Below are positions 24,343 through 64,000 of a stretch of DNA of 64,000 nt, piece after piece. Origin of the DNA: Salminus brasiliensis (Eukaryota > Chordata > Actinopteri > Characiformes > Bryconidae); assembly GCF_030463535.1 (NCBI RefSeq), contig NC_132878.1, positions 40,119,554 to 40,183,553 of the forward strand. The letters run 5' to 3'. Numbering within the stretch: the stretch's first letter is position 1; the number at the start of each line of letters is the position of its first letter. The translations under genes and the position numbers were made by a program. Under the pieces are notes generated by a model that had not been told where the DNA came from, searched no databases, and saw only the letters and a program-made list of their open reading frames with translations.

Positions 24343-26148
24343 CACAAAATAATGTAAATGATTGCTACTCCTTTTTGTACAGTTCATTTTTTTCTTTAGC
24401 TTCAGGTTAAAAATAATGGCCTGATTTGTAACAAATGCTGTTTTTGGGAAACAAGTAATACACACACTGTCCATGCTGGTACGAATAGGATTTGACATTA
24501 ACTAACACTGCTAAATAAAAAATAAAGAAATAAAAAAAACACCACACACCCATTCAGGGTCTCACAGCTAGATCTAGAAAATACCACATAAGAAATGTGC
24601 ATAGGTTTCAATCAAAAACCGAAGCACACGAGGCAGCAGGTCAGAAATTTGATCATGGCTTTTTGTTGAAATCAGTTTTGAGGAAAAAGGACATTTATAT
24701 ATTCTGTTTATTTACTTTTTCATCCAAAAGCAAAATGTCCCATATTAGTAAAAAACTAGGCCTTGTGTGTTCTAACTACACAATAACTACAGCGATGGGG
24801 AAATTGATTGATAAGTATTTCTATCACACCTTTGGAAAGAATAAAATGAATATATTCAAATGTTATTTTTACTTCTAATTGGTCTATATAGGGTTATGCT
24901 GACCCCACCTGAATAACCATTCTCAAATTAGCATTTAGTTTGCCTGTAAAAGCTGGTATCAAGACTTATCAAAGAGACTCAGAAAGAAAGTTCTCACATT
25001 GCTACACAAGGACAGTCATTAACATGCACTAGAATGGCTGAACATAATCTGCTGAATCCAGTATTTTGAAAAAGATTAAAATGTTTGTTAAGATTGGTAA
25101 AAACAGGGCAGTATTTTTATAGTTGTAGTACAAGAATAAACCAGTGCATGGTTGTTCATGACGAACCATGAGCACCATGATATAGCCAACCATTAAATTA
25201 GCAAACCTGGTAACAAATTGTCTTTAAAACATACTATGGATGCAGCAGTTGTTTTCAGCTATTCGAAACAGAGCTGGAGCCTGGGGTAGGAATTGTCATA
25301 GAAGAGTTGGATAGAGACACAACTGTATTATGGCTAGTAAACAGTCATAAAGCTCCTGAAAAATCTACAGCTGTCCTTTCCCCACACCTGAGGAACATGA
25401 TTGTCAAGCATGCACAGCACACTATTGTAAATTATACAATTAGAAATGGAAGAACAGTGCTATCCCTTAGATGGAGTAGTTTATATCCATGTGACAATGG
25501 GGGGACAAAACAAAACAAAACCAAAAAAAAAAAAAAATCACTGATGATGCACAATTACAAACCAACAGCATTATTTCTTGGATGGAGTTCCACACATAGA
25601 AATCGAGGGAGTTTTCTAACATAAAAAAAAAAAAAAAAACATATACAAAAAGTAGTTACACTGTTAAGAAAACCCTGTCATTGTCCAGTTGTATCTTCAT
25701 TTAACAATTATATTAAACCATGGCCACTAAAATTGTAAAAGCAACACATTACAAAAGAAGTAATAACATGGCTATGCTTTTGTACACTATTTTACACCAT
25801 TAAAAGTGACTTCTACAATGTAAATGAATTATGCACAACAAGGACCATTAATATCTCACAGTCAGGTCCACATATTTGACCCATGGGTCATTGTGTACCA
25901 TGAAACAGAGTCCCAGTCATCTTTTAGGTTGGAGGGGCAGCAGCACCAAATCACAACAGGTTGTTTTGCTCATGCTCAAACTGAAGACAAGAGAGAAAAT
26001 GATGTGGTCTATCGCCACGGCTTTAAAAAAACAAACAGCTATTAGATGGAGTTGAGGTGACCACTGCACCTTCCCTTTTTCGCTCATGGTGAGAGGAGGG
26101 AAGCAGCTTGGATGAGGTGGTTGAGGTGGTTTTTTTGAGCTGCCACTG
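24343..26148 (-). other. Probable CCDC85C 3' UTR
   Basis: The stretch follows the CCDC85C stop codon with no recognised gene. It has A-runs on the plus strand at 25527-25539 and 25623-25640 (T-runs in the transcript). I see no transposon ends here. The extent is inferred from the candidate polyadenylation signal. Confidence 0.35.
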
Positions 26149-56500
<30,352 letters not shown>

Positions 56501-56839
56501 GGTAGGCTAGGAGAGGCATGAGGAGAAGCCTAATGAAACGCAGGCACTGCCCTCTTAAAGACACACGCACCCACAGCCAGCATGGCGCACTCAGCAGCCC
56601 ACATGTGATCTGCCGTCTAAGTGAGCGCCCGTCCAGCTCACCTATATACAGCAGATCATGTGTGGCCGGGCCGGTTAAAGCAGGAATCTTTATAGGCTAA
56701 ATTACTGATACGCGCATGAATGCGATCATCAGTCTGTGAAAAAAGCCAGGCAAGTGTACAGTGTTTTAGAGCAGTGTGCTGTAAGGGGTCGCCTGCTCAA
56801 CCATAATAAGCTCAACAAGCTTAATAATTATAAAAACTG

Positions 56840-57130
56840 ATCATTTCTTCTCACATATGTTTATTTTGGCAAAAAAACAAGCTTTTGTTGGTTATTCATT
56901 TTTCTCAACACAGCTAACAGAACACTGCAAGTGCTTTCTCCACTTTCAACACACACTGCTACTTTTACTGATCCACTGCAGTCCCCCAGTTATTCAACCC
57001 CCTGAACAGAATCCCTCATAAGACACACATTCACAAACCAGGTGGCAAATCAAAGGCTTCATTAGTTTCTTCAGGTGAGCTTGAGATAAAACCCATAAAA
57101 CCCAAAAAATCAAATACCTGGACTGACACG
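56840..57130. repeat. Tc1-like 5' segment, copy B
   Basis: Nearly the same as 31915-32035: 'accaggtggcaaatcaaagg', 'tgagataaaacccataaaac' and 'tcaaatacctggactgac' occur in the same order. The upstream part, with 'gctttctccactttcaacac', also resembles about 44100-44125. It looks like the end of a Tc1-type element without any transposase. Confidence 0.5.
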
Positions 57131-57789
57131 TTATGTGTGTTATTGTCTTTGTCTGTGGTTAATATGAAAAAAAAAAAACAAAACAGGGTCGTATGTCAGT
57201 AGTATATTAATGTAATGTTTTGATGATCAAATTGACTGTAGGTAATGACACTGGACACTAGATGGCAGCGTGGAGCCAGGTGTCGACGCTGAAGCACAGT
57301 GTCCGATACAGCTGTTGTCAACACAGTGTCCGATACAGCTGTTTCAGCTGTTTTTAAAGCTTCGAAAAGCTTCGTGATGACCATCAATAGCTGGAGCAGA
57401 ACTCAAGCAGGTTTTACTGTTTGGGGGAAAGAAAGAAAAAAGTCCCGCATACATTGTGATCGGTCCTGGCTCTGAGTTTGACTGTCTGCTGCCCCACCCT
57501 GCAGCTGAAAAAGCTGTGTAGCAGCCCACGTGGCTCAGGGGTTGAAGGGGATGAATAGCTGTGAGAGTGCAGTGGTTCAGTAAAAGGGTTTGATTGGTTT
57601 ATTGTAAACATCATTGTAATCATTGCAACTACAAATGCATATACTGCTGAGCTTGTTTAGCCTTTTTCATCTAACATTACACCACCGTATGGATCGTGTA
57701 GAGATGTATGACACAAATGATGGAGAATATTTCATGTTTTTTGATGAATGATAACTGGGTTCTGAATAAATGAAGTACGTCTTTTTTTC

Positions 57790-58320
57790 AGTGTCAGGTA
57801 ACTCATGTGGGGCTCACATGGGTGGAACGTATGCTATGGGTGGCTTCAAGGTGGTCATGGGCTCGGAGTGGGTCCCATCTAGGCCCCTTATGCACTGTAC
57901 AATCCAGTAGGAAGCTGGAGGCACTGCTGAGCTTTCCTGGGTTTCTGGTGACAGTGATGCGGAGCTGTTGCTCCAGGACAGGTCCTCTGAGATGTGCACT
58001 ACCAGGAACTTGGTGCTGCTCTCTGTCTCCACCGCAGCACTGTTACTGGTCAGAGGAGCATACTGGGAGTGCATTTTCCTGAAGTCCACATCAACAGTCC
58101 TACTACAGAGACCTACTACAGTTATGTCGACCGCAAACTTGAAGATGAAGATGTTGGAACTGTGCAACGGGGTGCAGTCGTGAGTCAGCAGAGCGAATAG
58201 AAGAGGGCTTAGCACATATCCTTGGGGGACGCCGTGCTCAGTGTGATGGTGCTGGATGTGTTACTGCCAGCTGCCTTACTGCCTGTGGTCTCCCGGTAGT
58301 CTCAGGACTACTTACCCAGG
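57790..58320 (-). mobile_element. L2-type LINE fragment, reverse transcriptase
   Basis: The frame from 58215 to 57814 on the minus strand reads LSPLLFALLTHDCTPLHSS, then FKFAVDITVVGL, the B and C motifs (GxxLSPLLF and FADDTTVVGL) with the catalytic Asp pair damaged. A later piece reads FLVVHISEDLSWS, matching the usual FLGVHISxDLSW. It is 5'-truncated and inactive. Confidence 0.85.
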
Positions 58321-59257
58321 AAGTACTACTTACTAAACATGTCTGTCCTGTCTTGTGTTTTTCCTCCCTGGTCTTTGTATGTGTTTGGTTTGTGTCCTGG
58401 TCTCTGTTCTGGTCTCTACCCTTGTCTCCGCCCTTGACTCGCCTAGCCATTATTATTTTTTCCCAGCTGTGCCTCTATTGCGCCCCCTTGTTGTCTTATG
58501 CACACTTATGTGCATTGTTTTTTTTTTTTGTTCTGCACTGCATTTGGGTTTCCAGGTTTGGCTCTTTGTCTTCATTTTGGTTGGTTTCTTTGTGTTTGTA
58601 TCATGGACATTTCTATTTGTCTTGATCACGTGACCTCTGTCTGGAACTGCTATGCTAAAACCAGTGGTAGATAACTCAACTTTTTTGACACAGTAAAGGT
58701 AATTTAATGCTTTAGAATAATTCATGTTCAGCTAGAAGCGATATTTACTACCATTAATCACTCAGAAATGATCTCAGGGGCAGCAGTTAGCTGTGAACGT
58801 AGGTCTGTTAGACTTGCCAGAGAGAGCTCGCGAGTCCTCAGTCACGTGATCCTCCGGTTAATATTCAACGTCAATCGTCAATGCTGCCAACGTTCATCAA
58901 TATTTTACCGTTGATCCAACATAGTCCTGATATCAGAATTTACAATCTGGACCAGAATGATGATTGTTCATCATCAACGCTGTATCGACATCACCTTGCT
59001 GTGTGGGACAGGCGTACAGCAGCGTCCTCGGTCTCTAAACGAGATTTAACAGCTTATAGTTGATGTGTTTTTCGAGTAGTGCCAGCTCTAAAACCACGCG
59101 TTACGGCCGCATTACACAAAGCACGGATCCATCAAATGATATCGACACTTTCACGCTGATCTAACGTCGGTTGAGCGACTGCTGTCCGGGTAGATTGATA
59201 ATTTACGATCGATCAAATAACGATTGTTAGATCTGATGTCGGGCAGCGTCGGCAGTC

Positions 59258-59330
59258 GGCTCCATAGCTCAGTGGTTAGAGCACTGGTCTTGTAAACCAG
59301 GGGTCGCGAGTTCGATCCTCGCTGGGGCCT
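59258..59330 (+). tRNA. tRNA-Thr (anticodon TGT)
   Basis: A full cloverleaf is visible. The acceptor stem GGCTCCA/TGGGGCC pairs with one G-T. The A box is 'tagctcagtggttagagc', the anticodon stem CTGGT/ACCAG closes a seven-base loop CTTGTAA with anticodon TGT at 59291-59293, and the T arm is GCGAG TTCGATC CTCGC. The discriminator base is T59330. There is no intron. A TTTT Pol III terminator follows at 59341-59344. Intact pairing suggests a real gene rather than a SINE head. Confidence 0.93.
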
Positions 59331-59924
59331 CAGGGAAACCTTTTCATTCAGACTTTAAATGCACAAAGACACAAATCATTGCCATATTATTCACAGCAAC
59401 CACAATAACAGACAAAAAAAATACATGCTTGAATATTTTTATTCAATCAGAAAATCAAAATACATTTTTAATCATCTCTCCACCTTATTAAAAAAACACA
59501 AAGGTGAGACAAAAGTGGCCAACACAATGTGTCAGTTATTCAGGTACAAGTACAGAAGTGCTAGTATTGCCATCCTCTGGCTAGTGTTATAATGACTAGT
59601 AATATTTGTAATATTAGTAATATTTAGAAGATTAAGTTGGAGGGTGACATGATGCATGATTTTACCATAATCAAATAAAAAAATAGGTGTTTTTCCATTA
59701 AATAATTTCACATTAGCAATTAAGCAAAAGGCACTTGAGCAAGTTTTTACTAATAATATTTCTACAGTGACTCATCTTCTCCAGTGGTGTAACATTATAT
59801 AATTTGGTGTCACTGTACAATTTTTATGAAGGCTTTTATGATGGTTCAGTTCATCCAATTGTAAGGTTTCTATAACACTGCGTAACTGAACTATGTTGTC
59901 TTGCGATGAAAAGTGGTGGCAGTG

Positions 59925-60165
59925 GGCAGTGATGGCGCAGCGGTTAGAGCGCTGGGCTATCGATAACAGGGTTGTGGGTTTGGTTCCCTTTACCCTCTCT
60001 GCCCCCTGGGCGCTGGAGTTGGCTGCCCACTGCTCTGGGTGTGTGTGTACTCACTGCCCCTAATGCACTAGTGTGTGTGTGTGTTCAGTAGCACAGATGG
60101 GTTAAATGCAGCGGACACATTTCGCTGTACAGTGACAAATATGTGCTTAACTATGAGTTAAGAAA
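59925..60165 (+). mobile_element. tRNA-derived SINE
   Basis: The head 'gatggcgcagcggttagagc' (from about 59931) is an A-box, and 'ggttgtgggtttggttccc' a mutated B-box. The body contains 'gcgctggagttggctgccca', (GT)n, and 'gggttaaatgcagcggacac', typical of an otophysan SINE family. It is separated from the tRNA-Thr gene by about 600 bases and is unrelated to it in sequence. Confidence 0.75.
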
Positions 60166-60423
60166 GAATTCAAAAAACAGCTATGAACAATATACATGAA
60201 AATACAGATTTTTAAAATTCAACTAAAACTGACCTATAATATGTAATATGATTATATATATTTTTATTGTAATGTAGTGTGATTTATTTTTTAGCAGATT
60301 GTGACTTTCAACATTAGAATTTCATAAAATGAAAATCAGTAGTTTGCTTAAAAACAAAAAGGTTTCAAATCCATTTGTCAAGTACCCAAGTACAGCATAT
60401 TGCTTATTTTAAAAAAGCAATAC

Positions 60424-61950
60424 TTAAGACCGGCTCTGAGCACAGTATTTGATTTTGCAAAGCACTCCACTTTCAGGGCGAAGAGTGCCCGTGTCCTTTA
60501 TCTTGAAGGACTGTCCAGGCACAAGGCTGAACTCAAATCTCTGAAGCAGTTTTGCCAGCACCACTTTTGCCTCCATCTAAACAGAAACAGATTTCAGAGT
60601 GTAGACAGTGCAGATGCATGTTACTGTTATTGTTGGTATAATTATTGTGCTTAAATAATAATAATAAGAGAATATATAAAGTGTGTGTGAGAGATCTCAC
60701 TTGTGAAAAAACCTGTCCAAGGCAGGACCGTGGGCCAAGAGCAAATGGGAAGTAGCAGAAATACGGTCTTCACAAAAAAAAACACAAAAAGTTGAGATGA
60801 TATTTTTTTACCAATAATAAATATCGCTCATATGCGCAGCAATAAAAAGAGGAGAGAAAATACTCACTTTGCGGCGCTCGGATCAAACCTTTCCGGGTCG
60901 AACTTCAATGGATCTTTGAAGAATTTATCCATCCGCGATGCGACGTAAGAACTGAACTACAGAGGGTAAAAGGTAGCAGTAATTAAGACATTAAAAAATG
61001 CAAGTAAATAAACCACAATGTGTGAATGTAAATTCCACTATAGAAATTGAGCAGAAACTGAGCACTTTTTAACACATTCTGGAATAAGGTGTAGCCTTAA
61101 ACCCAAGGACACTTACAAGCACTGCACAACCTCCTGGGACTTTAAATCCACTGATGACTGTGTCCTCGTGGAGCCAGCGAGAGGTGCCTGAAGCAGTGGG
61201 GTACATGCGAAGTGTTTCCTTTAAGACCTAAAGCACATCAACAATGACTGCATAACAAAGCAACCACATAATATATCTGTAACCGCAATATGCTTTCTCA
61301 TGCTTTGTTGACAAACCTGGGATAGGTAAGTCAGCTTTCCAAGATCATCATACTGAATTTCATGTTTTGTCCCAATGACCTCATCCACCTCCTCTTTAAG
61401 CCTGAGAATATAAAAATATAAAACTAATACTAACAGCCTAAAATAATTTTGCATATACTTACTAAGACATTATTTGACTTCTTATTTTACCTGTTTAATA
61501 TTTCAGGGTGCCTCCCTAGCTCCATGAGGACAAATGAAATCTGATTGGCTGTTGTTTCCTGCCCTGAAAAATAACAAAACAGAGGTCCAGTTTTACACAT
61601 AAAAGTGACAAATATTTTGTAAAAATACATTAGTACCGATTGCTGATTGCTTCCGCCACACTTTACCACAATTTACGATTTGGTAATACGCATACCCCAA
61701 TACCCAGTAAGGTTATGAAGCTTCTGAATTGTTTGAAGCGGCAGGCCCGGCTCCTGCGTCTATCATCCTCCTTGTCCTTCTTTGTGAATTTGTTGACTTT
61801 CTATCTAAAGTAGCTCTTCTATTGACAAGGCTTTGATTGTAGGAGATCTCAATATTCACTTTGTGAAGAGTCAGGCTCCACTAAAGTTGCTTTTCAATAT
61901 ATTTTAGATGCCTTGGCTTCACTCATCAATCAATATATTTAACAATCATG

Positions 61951-62014
<64 letters not shown>

Positions 62015-63788
62015 TCATCACATATTAGACTTAGTTTTGACCCGGGGAATTTAACCTTTCTCAACATGACTATCTCTGACACACCAATACAACCCAAGAA
62101 TTCTTTTCAGTACGGTGTTCAAAACAACCAGGAGCCAATAACTCTTATTCTTATTCTTGCTCACATTGAAAGACATGATTTCACAACATTTTTAATAATA
62201 TTATTCAAAATAATTGACAAACAATTCAAAGTCAGTTCCACACTACTGCTGTATGTATTGATGAATGTTGCAGCAGCTCCAAAGCATACATATAGTACTT
62301 CAACCCAGCTTGGGTTAATTAGCTGGGTAGACAAGTTCTTAATGGCCAAGATCTTAGAAAAAAATAGTGCTGCAGCAGAATTGCATCTACTTCCAGAATA
62401 ACAGCATTCATCAAGTTCTTTGGTCTGGATTTAGACCCAACCACAGCACTGAAATGCAGATATTAAAACTGATAGGCTAGAAAATCTTGTTGAAATGAAT
62501 GGATATTCCCCTTATTTGGTTTATATCCTATTTGACTGATCGTTAGCAGTGTACCAGTTTATATAAATAATGTCTGCTCTCATCACATCACAAAGGGAAA
62601 TATGGTGTTCCACAACAATCAATCCTGGGTCTGTTACTATTTATTATTATTGCTGCACTGGGTACAATAGCGCAGTGTACCGGTTCACAGTCCACAGTCT
62701 TGTTTAATCACACCTCCACCCTATACAAACACTCTGCACTCACTACTAAAACTCCCTAGCACAGTCACACATTATCACCCACACAAGACCTCTCCCCACT
62801 CACACTTCACCTGAATTCACACCCATCCAGTTTTTAAGCTGCTTTATACCAGTGCAATGTAAATGAGTAGTGAAGGATGGGTTCCCCCTTTTTCTTTGCC
62901 ACCATCGTCCTTGGACTCGGATCTCTGTAAAGCTGCTTTGTGGCAACATTCGTTGTAAAAAGCGATGTATGAATACATTTCAACTTGAATGTGACTTACC
63001 AGCTATAAAGAAAGTGACAAAATTGTCAAGCATCCGTTCATTGTCTTCCTTGTCATTAACTTGGAGTTCCTCTACAAGAAAAACAAAAGACAAAAAAAAG
63101 CTAAGATGCTGAACTGATCATGAAACTGCTCATCTAAACAACAGTCAATATTTCTGTTAAAGCTCTTTATTTCAAACTGAACATCTACCCTTTAATCACA
63201 CCTTGGTTGCTTCGTTACTATTGTGATGGCGCACAGAGGCAAAATTATGAAAATTGTGAATAAAAAAAAAGAGAGTGCAGCTATTTAATGCTGCAACAGA
63301 CTGGTAGAGGGATTTTGGGCTATTTAACACATTTTAATAGTTTTGGACATGTACCGTATTAGGCATAAGAGGCTGTTTAAATAATCAGTGTTCCAAATTA
63401 CAAAGTAAATAAGAGAAATGGGGTACCAGCTGATTTGAGGATTTGGGTTAGAATGTCTTTGGGGACGTCTTCGCCACTTTCCACGGCACTCTTCCTCTCG
63501 TTTATCCACTTAGCTCCAGTTGTACGCAAGAGGTCAACAGCATCTCTTATCTCCTGCACCTTCTTTTTATTCTTTGGGAAGAACTATGTAAAAGCAAAAG
63601 ACCTATACCATTTTAGTGGATTAGTGCTGACATGAGAAACATGTTAACTTAAAAAAGTTAATTAAGTGTCTCACAGTAAAGAATGGATCTCGAAGACAAT
63701 GTATCATGCCTTGCAAACAAAGTTCTACGGCATGTGGAAACGGGGACTGGGGATTATTAAGCAAGTCCAAGTCAACCCCAAAAGCCAC
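60424..63788 (-). CDS. cyp46a1: CYP46A1, cholesterol 24-hydroxylase (3' two thirds)
   Basis: ER P450 that converts cholesterol to 24S-hydroxycholesterol, chiefly in neurons. Nine exons in transcription order: 63788-63675, 63583-63427, 63071-63000, 61563-61491, 61401-61317, 61227-61117, 60956-60868, 60767-60701, 60576-60424 (stop TAA at 60426-60424). They total 921 bases, 306 codons plus stop, in frame; upstream exons lie beyond 64000. Helix I spans two exons and reads FVTFFIAGQETTANQ, with Gln in place of the His of human AGHET. ExxR is ETLR in KETLRMYP; PERF is DPERFDP; the haem loop FALGPRSCLG fits FxxGxRxCxG exactly. The C-terminus lacks the Pro-rich extension of the human enzyme. All visible splice sites are GT/AG. 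Fish often carry several CYP46A1 copies, so which paralogue this is cannot be told from one copy. Candidate polyadenylation signals (TTTATT on plus) are at 60263 and 60283. Confidence 0.95.
61740..62700 (+). mobile_element. Degenerate LINE in a CYP46A1 intron
   Basis: The plus strand shows LINE landmarks in order: ALIVGDLNIHFV (endonuclease-like GDFNIH, about 61831-61866), ELHLLPE near 62385, and GVPQQSILGLLLFIII (about 62600-62648), clearly the GVPQGSILGPLLF reverse transcriptase motif. Stops and gaps separate them. A (TA)n tract (61952-62012) lies inside. It occupies most of the 1.4-kb intron between exons 63000 and 61563, antisense to the gene. Confidence 0.75.
61952..62012. repeat. (TA)n microsatellite
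   Basis: About thirty perfect TA units inside the degenerate LINE. Confidence 0.95.
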
Positions 63789-64000
63789 CTAAAGAGAAAG
63801 AATAATTTCACAATTAGTGTAAAGAACAACAACATGCATACTGATTCACCCCAACTAGGATGAACATTAGGTCACTTGTTTAGAATAGAGTAATCTTATG
63901 GCTATCCTCAGCCAGACATAACAGAAACACAAATCTGCTCCAGTTGTGGTTGAGTATTTAGGATTGAAAGCATACCACTGTTCCAAACTTATGCTAGATC

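Noticed and set aside
57814-58215. 133-codon minus-strand frame as a host gene
   Set aside because: It is a LINE reverse transcriptase fragment with damaged catalytic residues.
61221-61316. Continuation of the CYP46A1 frame past LSQV (CQQSMRKH...)
   Set aside because: It is intron read-through: a donor follows the Gln codon at 61317, and the correct continuation (VLKETLRMYP) is in the exon starting at 61227.

Overview
The window is vertebrate nuclear DNA from a bony fish. Genes are split into short exons with GT/AG introns, and the encoded proteins align by eye with vertebrate CYP39A1, cyclin K, CCDC85C and CYP46A1. The spaces between are AT-rich and full of Tc1/mariner relics, L2-like LINE pieces, tRNA-derived SINEs and (CA)n/(TA)n tracts. 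The density of Tc1 relics and the type of SINE suggest an otophysan teleost (characin, catfish or relative); that last step is inference.

Layout. 1-12 kb: CYP39A1 (oxysterol 7-alpha-hydroxylase) on the minus strand, ten exons from the start codon at 11963 to the haem-ligand exon at 2882-2970; its terminal coding exon(s) were not found. 12-14.4 kb: spacer with decayed repeats and a striking AT minisatellite. 14.4-22.05 kb: CCNK (cyclin K) on the plus strand, one non-coding and ten coding exons, 540 codons, complete. 22.05-24.3 kb: convergent spacer. 24.3-56 kb: CCDC85C on the minus strand, six coding exons, 389 codons, complete, with large introns holding many transposon relics. 56-60.4 kb: intergenic, with the CCDC85C CpG-rich promoter, LINE debris, one tRNA-Thr(TGT) and a tRNA-derived SINE. 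60.4-64 kb: the 3' two thirds of CYP46A1 (cholesterol 24-hydroxylase) on the minus strand, nine exons to the stop codon; its 5' exons lie beyond the window.

How the genes relate. CCNK partners CDK12/CDK13 in transcription elongation, and CCDC85C is a junctional coiled-coil protein; they are ordinary syntenic neighbours. The two P450s are biochemically consecutive: CYP46A1 makes 24S-hydroxycholesterol and CYP39A1 7-alpha-hydroxylates it. Finding both within about 60 kb, on the same strand, is the most interesting gene-level feature, because the human orthologues are on different chromosomes. No CRISPR array, operon or prokaryotic system is present. The remaining points of interest are structural: long near-perfect hairpins, simple repeats pressed against splice sites, a possible unannotated exon in CCDC85C, and transposon nests.
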